Shown here: piece after piece, positions 35,256 through 43,945 of the stretch
Layout: every line of letters starts with the position of its first letter
Position numbering within the stretch: the stretch's first letter is position 1
From: Sediminibacterium ginsengisoli
GTDB taxonomy: Bacteria > Bacteroidota > Bacteroidia > Chitinophagales > Chitinophagaceae
Length of the DNA: 54,714 bases
Reading direction: 5' to 3'
NCBI GenBank assembly: GCA_943324415.2
Contig: CALPLN020000001.1
Coordinates: 1 to 54,714 of the forward strand
Notes under the pieces: model-generated
Seen by the model: only the letters and a program-made list of their open reading frames with translations
The model's database searches: none
Told to the model about the DNA's origin: nothing
Made by a program: the position numbers and the translations under genes

Positions 35256-36308
35256 TTAATAAACCCAACGGTCTTGTTCGAAATCAAATATCTTTTGCTT
35301 GATCTTTTCACCTTCTTGTAAACGCTTGATCGGATCTTTAAACAATGCGTTCAACATCTTATCATTGTAGTTGTCTAAAGTAGACTTCACTACATAGCCA
35401 TTGAAATATCGACTTTCAAATAATTCCTCCCATGTAATACGGCTAGAGATATTTCTTGGATTGTACACTTCGGCTTTTGCTAAACTAGTTCTTAGTTCAG
35501 GATAATAGACCCAGAACAACGGACGCTTCACTACTTTATTGCCAATCTGAATAGCAGCGATTGGAGCGATTCCAATGATTCTGCTATACATTCTACTTGT
35601 CTTACTATCAAATATCCATTGCTCCTTTAATCTAAATGTATAAATAGAATCTGGATTGGGCGCCAAATTGGTATTATAAATGATACTGGTGTCATATACA
35701 TTTGGATCCAATACATTCTGAACCAACTGCGTGTCTAAACTTCCTTTCAAAGAAGCATTGACTTCGTCTAAGCTCAATGGTGTGGTAAATCGATCATCCA
35801 CGGTTGAGAAAGGAACAACGCCGTCTTTTTCTATCGCACGCAATAACACAGCAAAGAAACGCTGATCCCCATTTTCGTCATAGGATTGATACATGAATGT
35901 TCTATTGATTTTTTCTCTCGCATCAATTTCTTCCCAAACAAACTCACTAAATAACGCATCTTCCTCTCTTAAATTTTCATACGGCAATGGCACTCTCTCT
36001 TTAACCCCTTTTCTTGAATTGGTTTCAGAGAAAAATGCATAACCGTTTCTTAAACTTCTTTTATTATTGGCGTTAAATCCACCTACTACAGTGGTGTCAA
36101 TATTTTTAGTTGGCTTCACATCAGAAACAGTCGGGGCTGCTACAACTTGATTGTTCGCCAAAGGCTTGGTCACAGGTTTTGTAATCACCGTATCTTTAGT
36201 AACAGGTGTTGTTTTCTTTTTAGATCCATAAGAAAACTGAGCAGTCGCAGATAAGGTCATTGCCAAAGAGGCAAGAACCATGCAGCTTGTTTTCATTGTT
36301 ATTTTCAT
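35256..36308 (-). CDS. gldN: Type IX secretion/gliding protein GldN
   Basis: Periplasmic component of the T9SS, working with GldK in the outer-membrane-associated ring. The 350 residues begin with a signal peptide; the ATG at 36308 gives a normal one (MKITMKTSCMVLASLAMTLS, cleavage near TAQ), while the frame upstream to 36350 adds non-signal residues. Recognisable family segments are LREEDALFSEFVWEEIDAREKIN and WEELFESRYFNGYVVK. A low-complexity Lys/Thr/Val stretch follows the signal peptide. Last gene of gldK-L-M-N. Confidence 0.93.
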   Translation of the reverse strand: MKITMKTSCMVLASLAMTLSATAQFSYGSKKKTTPVTKDTVITKPVTKPLANNQVVAAPTVSDVKPTKNIDTTVVGGFNANNKRSLRNGYAFFSETNSRKGVKERVPLPYENLREEDALFSEFVWEEIDAREKINRTFMYQSYDENGDQRFFAVLLRAIEKDGVVPFSTVDDRFTTPLSLDEVNASLKGSLDTQLVQNVLDPNVYDTSIIYNTNLAPNPDSIYTFRLKEQWIFDSKTSRMYSRIIGIAPIAAIQIGNKVVKRPLFWVYYPELRTSLAKAEVYNPRNISSRITWEELFESRYFNGYVVKSTLDNYNDKMLNALFKDPIKRLQEGEKIKQKIFDFEQDRWVY

Positions 36309-36364
36309 AAAATACCCTTTTATTAATTTCAAATCGACTTTACAATTCAATTTAGGAAGATCCC

Positions 36365-37915
36365 TTATTGCAGAATAAAAGTGATTGTTTGATCTAATTT
36401 TCTTGATCCTCCACCTGGCTCTGACACTTTAATCTCTCCAATTGTTACGGTTGTTCCAGGTTGACATTTTCTAATTAAAGAAGTGGCCCCACCAGAAAAA
36501 GCTGGACCATTCACCTCTGCAAAATCAGGCTCATCAAATCCTTTGCCAGTAGCAATAACGATATAGGAAAGGATATTGAACTTTACGCCTTCAAAAACGA
36601 AATCTCTTAAATCTGCAATGACACCACCCTGCGCTCTAAACTTAGCAGCAGCCATATTGCCTCCAGCACTTCCTCCCACAATCGCAATTGGATCTGGAAT
36701 TCGCTTCACAGGAATCGCTAGTTTTTGTGTTTGCTTGCCATCATTGACAGTCACCACTGCAGTTCCAGTTTGCGAACATGTCACTACATATTGTCCAGAA
36801 CCCGCTTTCCTAATATTTGCACCTGCACCTTCTACAGTCACATTGATTTTTTCTCCACCACCTCCACCAGTAATACTTAATGGATTCTCTAAGCCCTTAT
36901 AAAATACCCTTGTTTTGTCTGTAGATACCACCAATCCAGATGGGGTGCCAACCGTGAACTGTACGTCTTTTTCTACCACAGCAGTTTCACCATTTGGTTT
37001 TAAGAAAGAGATACGAACACGCTTTCTTTGAATTCCAGGTGTAGCACCTGCAACAGATTTATACACTGCAGATCCATCAGCTGCAACAGGAACCACTACC
37101 CCATCAATTGAAATAGTTGGTTTTGCCGCACTACTAAATGCACCAACGCCAGCAGTGATGACCAATTCCTCTCCTGACATTAAGTACTGAGAATTGGATG
37201 CAGCAAATGCATTGAATTGATCATATACCAATTCTACTTCGCCGATTTCTTTATGACAATACTCGACTACCTGTGCTTCTGTATTGCGAATGTCATTTTG
37301 AAATTTTGTCAAAATGGTAATTGCCGCAATTGTTGGTGTCATATTAAAATAAGCATATGCCCAATCATTTTTTGCAGCCAAATTATTAGAAGTTGGAATA
37401 GATAAATCTAATGATACAGTTGGGATCACCTCTTTTTCAATAGCAGGATCAATCGCAGCTAAATCTTGTTTGAATTGTTTTAATTTATTAAACAACTCTT
37501 CTCCTTTAGATAATCCAGACTTTTTATTTAAAAACAATCTTGTGGTTGCATCTAAATCATCTTCTTTAAACGTCTCTTTTCCGTCTTTAATTTCCAAACC
37601 TGCTTCTTCCTTTAACGCTAATTTCAAAGATTCAACATAAGCATACATTTCGTCTGCCATTGTCTTCACCTTATTGGCCTTTGGTGCCCAGATAGCAGCT
37701 TTCTCGGCGGTCTTTGGATCATTCAACTTGGACTCCAAAGATTTATAAATATCTTGATTCTTCTTTTGAATAATTACATTCGCATTCGTCAAACTTTGAT
37801 CAATTGTCTTGAATGCATTTAAAATCTCGCTAGATACATTCAATGCCAAGAGCGCAGTCAACACCAAGTACATGATGTTAATCATTTTCTGCCTTGGTTC
37901 TTTAGGTAACGACAT
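36365..37915 (-). CDS. gldM: Type IX secretion/gliding motor protein GldM
   Basis: Inner-membrane T9SS motor protein with a long periplasmic shaft. The 516 residues have a short cytoplasmic start (MSLPKEPRQKMINIM), a single membrane helix (YLVLTALLALNVS) and periplasmic domains rich in beta strands, including AEVVEKDVQF-type repeats (ETAVVEKDVQFTVGTPSGLVVS) and the C-terminal end. Its membrane helix pairs with the GldL helices to form the proton-driven motor. It is 57 bp after gldL. Confidence 0.96.
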   Translation of the reverse strand: MSLPKEPRQKMINIMYLVLTALLALNVSSEILNAFKTIDQSLTNANVIIQKKNQDIYKSLESKLNDPKTAEKAAIWAPKANKVKTMADEMYAYVESLKLALKEEAGLEIKDGKETFKEDDLDATTRLFLNKKSGLSKGEELFNKLKQFKQDLAAIDPAIEKEVIPTVSLDLSIPTSNNLAAKNDWAYAYFNMTPTIAAITILTKFQNDIRNTEAQVVEYCHKEIGEVELVYDQFNAFAASNSQYLMSGEELVITAGVGAFSSAAKPTISIDGVVVPVAADGSAVYKSVAGATPGIQRKRVRISFLKPNGETAVVEKDVQFTVGTPSGLVVSTDKTRVFYKGLENPLSITGGGGGEKINVTVEGAGANIRKAGSGQYVVTCSQTGTAVVTVNDGKQTQKLAIPVKRIPDPIAIVGGSAGGNMAAAKFRAQGGVIADLRDFVFEGVKFNILSYIVIATGKGFDEPDFAEVNGPAFSGGATSLIRKCQPGTTVTIGEIKVSEPGGGSRKLDQTITFILQ

Positions 37916-37972
37916 TTACGCTATATTTTATTAAGTGAATTAAAATTATTTGAGTCAACACAACTCTTGTGC

Positions 37973-38509
37973 TTATTTTCCTTGCATTGCATGGATCATC
38001 TTGCTATACACTTGATTCAATTGAGTCAAGTTATCAGCTAATTGTGTCATTTGCTCTTTTGTTCTTGCTGCTTCATTCACTGTAGAACTCATCGCAGTAG
38101 ACATATCTTTTAAACTACCATAAAAATGATTCATCTCTTCGATCGTCTTACTCATAGACAAGAATTGATTGTTCAAATTCTTTAGTCCTTCTGTAGAGCT
38201 ATTGATGGTACCCAAATTGTTAGACACCTCTTGCACTGTTTTTTGAACACTATTTAACGCATGAACCAATTCAGTTGCATCTACTTTGCCGCCACCCATT
38301 GCACTGCCACCATGGTCTACTGGAGGAGGAGGTAAGAACGCATAAATGACAAATATTCCAGCCTCTGTCAACAAGCCCACTATCAACGCCCAATCGGCCC
38401 AAGATAAGTGGATGATTTTAGCCAATGCTCCAAGGATTACAACAGCAGCACCTAAAGAGATGATGACGTTTACGATCTTATTTGTTCTTTCTGAAATTGT
38501 CTTTGCCAT
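37973..38509 (-). CDS. gldL: Type IX secretion/gliding motor protein GldL
   Basis: Inner-membrane T9SS motor subunit. The 178 residues have two membrane helices (about 12-33 and 40-58). The second carries Glu49 in GLLTEAGIF, which by eye matches the conserved proton-handling glutamate of GldL; a lysine in helix 1 (ALAKIIH) is also present. A proline and glycine linker leads to a cytoplasmic coiled coil. Somewhat shorter than the roughly 210 residues of flavobacterial GldL. Confidence 0.95.
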   Translation of the reverse strand: MAKTISERTNKIVNVIISLGAAVVILGALAKIIHLSWADWALIVGLLTEAGIFVIYAFLPPPPVDHGGSAMGGGKVDATELVHALNSVQKTVQEVSNNLGTINSSTEGLKNLNNQFLSMSKTIEEMNHFYGSLKDMSTAMSSTVNEAARTKEQMTQLADNLTQLNQVYSKMIHAMQGK

Positions 38510-38559
38510 TAGGAAAATTTATAAAATTAAAAGTTTGTTGATTGTTTGTATTGACCAGT

Positions 38560-39852
38560 TTAATTGACTCTTGGTGCCATTGAAAGCACACATCTAAATC
38601 CGATATAAGATTTTGCTGTGTCTTGGTATTCATAGTTGCGTGAACTCACTTGACAATTGTATGCGATGTCTTTCCAAGATCCACCTCTGATTACTTTTCT
38701 TTTCATCAACACAGGATCTGTGTCTTTGGCATTGTATTGCACATCTGGACTAAAGTCTCCAAAGAAATTATAGCTTCCTTCGTAAAATACGGAGCTTGTC
38801 CACTCGGCTACATTACCTGCCATGTCAAACAACCTGAAATCATTTTCAGTGTAGGCTTTCACTTTAGTAGTATAGATATTGTCGTTCTTCGCATCGCCAC
38901 CAAAATAATCCCCTCTTCCTGGTTTAAAATTGGCTAACAAGCGGCCTTCTTTTGTTCTTGTATAAGGAGAACCCCAAGGGTACATTGCATTTGATTTCGA
39001 ATTGCCTCTTGCAGCATATTCCCATTCAGCTTCTGTTGGCAATCGATAGATCCCGTCAATCTTTTGATCAGCTCTACCTGGCTTACCAGCATAATAATCG
39101 CTGTTATTTGTTCTCCAATGTGTGAACGCAACTGCTTGTTTCCAAGTCACACCCACCACAGGATATTCATTATAGGCAGCATGACTAAAATACAATCTAG
39201 TCAAAGGCTCATTGTAAGAATAAGAGAAATCACGCATCCAAACCAATGTGTCTGGATAAACAGGTTGATTCACGCTGATTAAATAATCTCCAAGTGATTG
39301 CTCTAGTCCCTTAGATGCTTTTGCTGCAGCTTTTAAATCAACAAAAGAATACTTGTAAATTAATTTATTGGGGTCTATTTCTATTCTACCCTGAATACGG
39401 TTATCGGGACTTAATAAAAGTTCATTTAACTTTTCCAAAACTGCTCTACTATTCTGATTGATTCTTGCCGCTCTAGCCCAATCCACACGAATAGTGTCTT
39501 CGTTTTGGTTGATACCTCCACCATAAATTGCTAAATACTTCAATGAATCGGCAACATACTTCACAAATCTTCTGTACTGTTCGTTGGTAACCTCCGTTCT
39601 ATCCATCCAGAAACTTTGGACAGATACTAATTTCTTACGGTTCACCATGGAAAGATCCATTTGCTCGTCACTTGCTCCCATGTAGAAAGATCCACTCGGG
39701 ATGGATACGGTCTGAGGATCTAAGCGTTTTGCACTGCTATTACGTTTACCCTTTTTTGGTGGCGCAAATGCAATCACAGCGAGTGATAAAATCAAAATGC
39801 TCAAGGCCGCAATGGGGAAATTGATCCTTCTATTTTTTAAAAATGGTATCAT
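38560..39852 (-). CDS. gldK: Type IX secretion/gliding protein GldK
   Basis: FGE/sulfatase-modifying-factor-like protein that forms the outer-membrane-associated T9SS ring with GldN. The 430 residues have an N-terminal hydrophobic helix (about 12-30), then the domain starting VSIPSGSFYMGASDEQ and ending MAGNVAEWTSSVF...VIRGGSW...GFRCVL. Flavobacterial GldK is a lipoprotein, but here the helix ends in AVIAFAPPKKGKR with no cysteine, so lipidation is not expected. First gene of gldK-L-M-N. Next upstream gene on the same strand ends after 135 bp of sequence in which I see no clear promoter. Confidence 0.94.
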   Translation of the reverse strand: MIPFLKNRRINFPIAALSILILSLAVIAFAPPKKGKRNSSAKRLDPQTVSIPSGSFYMGASDEQMDLSMVNRKKLVSVQSFWMDRTEVTNEQYRRFVKYVADSLKYLAIYGGGINQNEDTIRVDWARAARINQNSRAVLEKLNELLLSPDNRIQGRIEIDPNKLIYKYSFVDLKAAAKASKGLEQSLGDYLISVNQPVYPDTLVWMRDFSYSYNEPLTRLYFSHAAYNEYPVVGVTWKQAVAFTHWRTNNSDYYAGKPGRADQKIDGIYRLPTEAEWEYAARGNSKSNAMYPWGSPYTRTKEGRLLANFKPGRGDYFGGDAKNDNIYTTKVKAYTENDFRLFDMAGNVAEWTSSVFYEGSYNFFGDFSPDVQYNAKDTDPVLMKRKVIRGGSWKDIAYNCQVSSRNYEYQDTAKSYIGFRCVLSMAPRVN

Positions 39853-39987
39853 ATTGGTTTAGAACGATTTTTTTTACAAAAAATTACATTTAAGGGGTAA
39901 AATTAACATATTGATTATATTCTAATTTTAGCTCTAAATGTGTTGATTTTCACTTGTTTTAGAACTTGCAAATTAAGACATTAGTTG

Positions 39988-42006
39988 TTAGATATTTGCT
40001 AAAATAAGGCCTAGGTCACCCGTTGGCTCGGAACAACTGTTGTTTTTACACATAAAATATTGATTATCAATATCTTTTTTGTCTTTTAAGAGTGGAATTT
40101 GGTCATCTTGAACTTGACTTGTTAGTCGTATGGTATGGGGCAAAAAGGGCTCCATCAAAGAAGGCAAGCTTTCATGAACTGTAGGCCCTACACCAACCAA
40201 TTCGATCATACCAGTTGCCATTTGGTAAAAACTTTGGGCCCAATAGCCAAAAGAGCCAGGATATTGGAGCAACGATTTTCGCATAGACTCCATCATGAGC
40301 TCGGCTTGCGAGGTCCATTTTGGTAAGTCAAAAACAAGCCCGAGATAATTTAAGCTTGAACATATAAGCGCATTACCACTTGGTTGTGCCCCATCATAAC
40401 TTTCTTTTTTTCGAATAATCACATCCTTCTGATAGGAGGCAGTATAGTAAAAATAGAGTCCCTCCTCGTCTATAAAATGCTCCAGCACATAGTCCATCCA
40501 TTTTTTGGCCTTGTGCAAATAACGCGCATCCCCGGTGATTTCCTGCAATTGAATATATGCCTGTATCAAATGGGCATAATCATCTAAAAAAGCCATCGCC
40601 TTTGGCGTTCCGTTTGCGATACTATGGTAAAAATAATGTTCACTAGTATGATACATATTTGCTTCCATCCATTGTATGCTTTCAATAGCTGCATCTTTAT
40701 AAAGTACATTTCCAGTAGCGGCATAAATTTTACTTAACCCAACAATACACATCGCATTCCAACCTACAATAACTTTATGATCCAATGCTGGACGAATCCT
40801 AATTGCACGAGCATCAAATAATTTTTTGATTTCATTTTGCCATGCAGGTGCCCATTCCGCTTCTATCTCATTTTGTGTCCAAAGGATATTGGTATGTTCC
40901 CAATTGCCCTCTGGCTTAACCTGATAATAGGCAATAAAAGCATCAAATAAAGCAGGGTCAATGATTGCCTGTAGTTCGGCATAAGACCAAGTATAAAACT
41001 TTCCTTCAACCCCCTCAGAGTCTGCATCTAAAGCAGCATAGTAACCACCTGCTCCATTGAATAATTCTCTTTGTAAAAAGTTAAAGGTTGCATGGATCAC
41101 ATTCAGGTAGATTGGCTTTTTTGTGATCTGATAAGCTTCGGCTAGAATCCCTAAAATCAAGGCATTGTCGTATAACATTTTTTCAAAATGGGGTGCCTGC
41201 CACATGGCATCTACGCTATATCTTGAAAATCCACCCCCCACATGATCATAGATTCCACCTTGAATCATTTTGTCAATCGATCTTATCGCATGCACGATGG
41301 ATGCTTGGTCTTTATTTTGAAAATAATTTCTAAACAAGACTTGTATGGAAAAAGTTTGTGGAAATTTTGGTGCCACTCCAAATCCGCCCCATTGCGTATC
41401 CGCATTTTGCAATAACCTCTGCGCAATCAATTGGAATTCATCATTGGTTGCTACTGCCTCAGTTGATTCAATTTGCTGTGCTTTAATATTTGTCTGTAAA
41501 AGGTGTTGCGTCAAATGCGTGGCTTGTTCCACTAATTTATCTCGATTGTTTTCAAAAGCAGCTTGTACCCCTTTTAACACCTCCATCCATGAAGCACGGC
41601 CTTGCATTGCGATTGGTGGGAAATAAGTACCTCCGTAAAAAGGCTGCCCATTGGGTAATAAAAAAATATTCAATGGCCAACCGCCAGATCCTGTCATCGC
41701 TTGGAGCGCATCCATATAAATATGGTCCACATCTGGACGTTCCTCCCGATCCACTTTAATATTGATGAAATGGGTATTCATGTAATCAGCCACTTGCTCA
41801 TCCTCAAAACTTTCGCGCTCCATTACATGACACCAATGACATGCAGCATAACCAATACTTAGTAAAATGGGCTTGTCAGCAGCCATTGCATTAAGCAATA
41901 AATCTTCCGACCATGGCTTCCATTGCACAGGATTGTGTGCATGTTGTAATAGATAAGGACTGGTCTCCTTGATTAAATCGTTGGTGAACTTTTTATTGGC
42001 ACTCAT
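39988..42006 (-). CDS. Thioredoxin-fold DUF255 protein, YyaL/SPATA20 family
   Basis: A 672-residue protein with two parts. Residues 1-165 are a thioredoxin-like domain (SPYLLQHAHNPVQW, ACHWCHVMERESFED with the pair Cys56 and Cys59, INIKVDREERPDVD, GGWPLNIFLLPNGQPF). The remainder is an alpha/alpha-barrel resembling glycosidase or epimerase folds (YDHVGGGFSRYSVDAMWQAPHFEKMLYDNA, AALDADSEGVEGKFYTW). No signal peptide, so cytoplasmic. The biochemical role of the family is not established. It is the third gene of a minus-strand group with DUF4271 and hemD, 16 bp after hemD. Confidence 0.94.
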   Translation of the reverse strand: MSANKKFTNDLIKETSPYLLQHAHNPVQWKPWSEDLLLNAMAADKPILLSIGYAACHWCHVMERESFEDEQVADYMNTHFINIKVDREERPDVDHIYMDALQAMTGSGGWPLNIFLLPNGQPFYGGTYFPPIAMQGRASWMEVLKGVQAAFENNRDKLVEQATHLTQHLLQTNIKAQQIESTEAVATNDEFQLIAQRLLQNADTQWGGFGVAPKFPQTFSIQVLFRNYFQNKDQASIVHAIRSIDKMIQGGIYDHVGGGFSRYSVDAMWQAPHFEKMLYDNALILGILAEAYQITKKPIYLNVIHATFNFLQRELFNGAGGYYAALDADSEGVEGKFYTWSYAELQAIIDPALFDAFIAYYQVKPEGNWEHTNILWTQNEIEAEWAPAWQNEIKKLFDARAIRIRPALDHKVIVGWNAMCIVGLSKIYAATGNVLYKDAAIESIQWMEANMYHTSEHYFYHSIANGTPKAMAFLDDYAHLIQAYIQLQEITGDARYLHKAKKWMDYVLEHFIDEEGLYFYYTASYQKDVIIRKKESYDGAQPSGNALICSSLNYLGLVFDLPKWTSQAELMMESMRKSLLQYPGSFGYWAQSFYQMATGMIELVGVGPTVHESLPSLMEPFLPHTIRLTSQVQDDQIPLLKDKKDIDNQYFMCKNNSCSEPTGDLGLILANI

Positions 42007-42022
42007 AAGAGTGCAATTTAGT

Positions 42023-42826
42023 TTATTTCTTTTTAGATACTTGTGCTAAAAACTGATCAAGGCCAGCAAACATACTAGACACTTGTGGACTTGGTACTTT
42101 AATTTGTAAGCTCAACCCCGCTTCTTCAATTGCCTTACAAGTGTTTGATCCGAACGCAGCTAAGGTTGTTCCGTTTTGCACAAATTCGGGTTGATTGTCA
42201 TATAGACTTTTTAAACCACTCGGTGTGAAAAGGCATATGATATCAAACTGGTGGTCTTGTAAGAGTGGCTTAATGTCACTACTTACAGATCGGTACATAT
42301 AAGCTAAGTCAAAAGTACAGGCATGGTCTTTTAACCAATTCACGATTTCGTTATCCTGTTGATTTTCGCTACATACATAAAGAAATTTTTCATTTGCTTT
42401 ATGCTTGTTCAATACATCAAACAGTTTTTTATTGGTTCCGTCAGCACCAAAAAATACTTTGCGCTTTCTGTACATGATAAATTTTTGCAAATACAAGGCA
42501 ACAGACTCCGTGATACAAAAATATTTTGTGTCTTGACTAATGTTGATCTTTAATTCATCGCAGGTTCTGAAAAAATGGTCTATGGCATTTTTACTTGTAA
42601 AAATAACAGCAGAATAAACAGGGATTTCAATTTTAGTTTTTCTGAATTCTTTTGCACCGATTGGCTCTAATTCAATAAAAGGTTTAAAAAACAAAGTCAC
42701 ATTGTACTTTCTTTCTAAATCAAAATAAGGTGATTTTTCACTTTCAGGCTTTGCTTGTGAAATTAGAATCTTTTTAATGGACTTAGTCGCAGCTGCCTTT
42801 TTTTCTCCACTCATTTCTTTTGCCAT
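42023..42826 (-). CDS. hemD: Uroporphyrinogen-III synthase family protein
   Basis: Closes and isomerises hydroxymethylbilane to uroporphyrinogen III in haem and B12-type tetrapyrrole synthesis. The 267 residues show the two-domain HemD pattern with little sequence conservation, as usual: IKKILISQAKP, SAVIFTSKNAIDHFF, FLYVCSENQQDNEI, DIICLFTPSGLKSLYD and TLAAFGSNTCKAIEEAGL. About 20 extra Lys- and Ala-rich residues precede the first strand. It lies 15 bp after the DUF4271 gene. Confidence 0.9.
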   Translation of the reverse strand: MAKEMSGEKKAAATKSIKKILISQAKPESEKSPYFDLERKYNVTLFFKPFIELEPIGAKEFRKTKIEIPVYSAVIFTSKNAIDHFFRTCDELKINISQDTKYFCITESVALYLQKFIMYRKRKVFFGADGTNKKLFDVLNKHKANEKFLYVCSENQQDNEIVNWLKDHACTFDLAYMYRSVSSDIKPLLQDHQFDIICLFTPSGLKSLYDNQPEFVQNGTTLAAFGSNTCKAIEEAGLSLQIKVPSPQVSSMFAGLDQFLAQVSKKK

Positions 42827-42841
42827 TTTACGCTTTCTACT

Positions 42842-43876
42842 TTAGTAAGTTCCTCCAAAATATTGTACTATAAATTTATATAGAATCAACAATGGTAGTA
42901 TTTCGAAAGCACAAAGGTAAAGAAAAAAATGAAAGGAGGAGATATGTAATTTATTCCTAACAGATGTTAATGAAAACAGGTATCTGTAGAGTATTAAAAG
43001 GACCAATAACAAGCCTGCCCCACCAATTGCAAATGGATGTAAATAGGGCTTTGCAAAAGCCAAGATTAAAATAAAAGGAATCAGGAGTATGCCAAGTACT
43101 TTATTGATTAAAAAAACTACGAAAATATAGGTCTGGACAAGGTCTTTTGTGTTAAACACATAGCCCGCAATAGTTAAACAAATGTATTTTCCAATATACA
43201 ATCCTATGAAGAACAAACACATATACAAGTACCCTTCCCAAAAATTGATCGGCAATAGATGCCCATTGAAAATTATTAAAGTAGCCATCAAAGAAAAGCT
43301 CATTATAAAACTAATGTTCATGACTAAGGATGCGGTACTATTTTGCAAAAGCTGCTCCCTGTTTTGCATCATTCTTAAAGAGGACTGACTAAATTGACTG
43401 AAAAGTTTAGGAATGTATTGAGGGAAAATATTGATGATAAACCCATACAAAAGCAACAAGCCAATGATTGCATAAAAAAGTAAATCCTTATCGGGTAAAG
43501 AAAATTTTTGTTCTATTTTATACAACACATCCCCCGCATTTGCCAATGTTGCTTTTTGATTGTACAATTGATATGCATTCTTTTTTTGTGCATAGAAATT
43601 TCGATACAATTGCGTCAGATTAAAACTACTGTCTTTGGGATCTCTTGGAATCGATTGTAAATACCATGCATCTGCTTGAATAAATGTTTTTGGTATAATG
43701 GGCACATATTGTATCCACAATGTATCCTTCACCAATACACTATCTTGCACCATTGTGCTTGTGTCCATCGCTGCCAATCCGGTATCTTTTTGACTTACTT
43801 GCTTCACAAGGGTAAAGCTGGACAATATAAAAAGTCCAACGAAGGCAAAGGAGAATTTCTTTAGTTGAGCTAGCAT
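42842..43876 (-). CDS. DUF4271 membrane protein
   Basis: A 344-residue integral membrane protein of unknown function. After a first hydrophobic segment (about residues 5-25), a periplasmic stretch of roughly 100 residues is followed by some seven membrane helices (from LLFYAIIGLLLLYGFIINIF to FLYLCAFEILPLLILYKFIV). This matches the DUF4271 plan. The ATG at 43876 lies 6 bp behind an exact -7 box; the frame upstream to 43918 contains that box and is rejected. First gene of a group with hemD and the YyaL-type protein. A link to haem metabolism is only suggested by position. Confidence 0.85.
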   Translation of the reverse strand: MLAQLKKFSFAFVGLFILSSFTLVKQVSQKDTGLAAMDTSTMVQDSVLVKDTLWIQYVPIIPKTFIQADAWYLQSIPRDPKDSSFNLTQLYRNFYAQKKNAYQLYNQKATLANAGDVLYKIEQKFSLPDKDLLFYAIIGLLLLYGFIINIFPQYIPKLFSQFSQSSLRMMQNREQLLQNSTASLVMNISFIMSFSLMATLIIFNGHLLPINFWEGYLYMCLFFIGLYIGKYICLTIAGYVFNTKDLVQTYIFVVFLINKVLGILLIPFILILAFAKPYLHPFAIGGAGLLLVLLILYRYLFSLTSVRNKLHISSFHFFLYLCAFEILPLLILYKFIVQYFGGTY

Positions 43877-43882
43877 CTGCTG

Positions 43883-43890
43883 CAAAAATA
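43883..43890 (-). promoter_or_regulatory. -7 box of the DUF4271-hemD operon
   Basis: TATTTTTG on the minus strand, exact TAnnTTTG match, 6 bp before the ATG at 43876. Predicts a leaderless or nearly leaderless mRNA and fixes the start. Confidence 0.7.
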
Positions 43891-43922
43891 AGTATACTAA
43901 TGCAGAATTAAAGAACAATGCC

Positions 43923-43930
43923 TAGCTTTG
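43923..43930 (+). promoter_or_regulatory. -7 box of hemW
   Basis: TAGCTTTG, exact TAnnTTTG match, 15 bp before the hemW ATG at 43946. It overlaps the upstream in-frame TTG at 43928, which is therefore not the start. Confidence 0.65.
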
Positions 43931-43945
43931 TTGGTAATTCTACTT

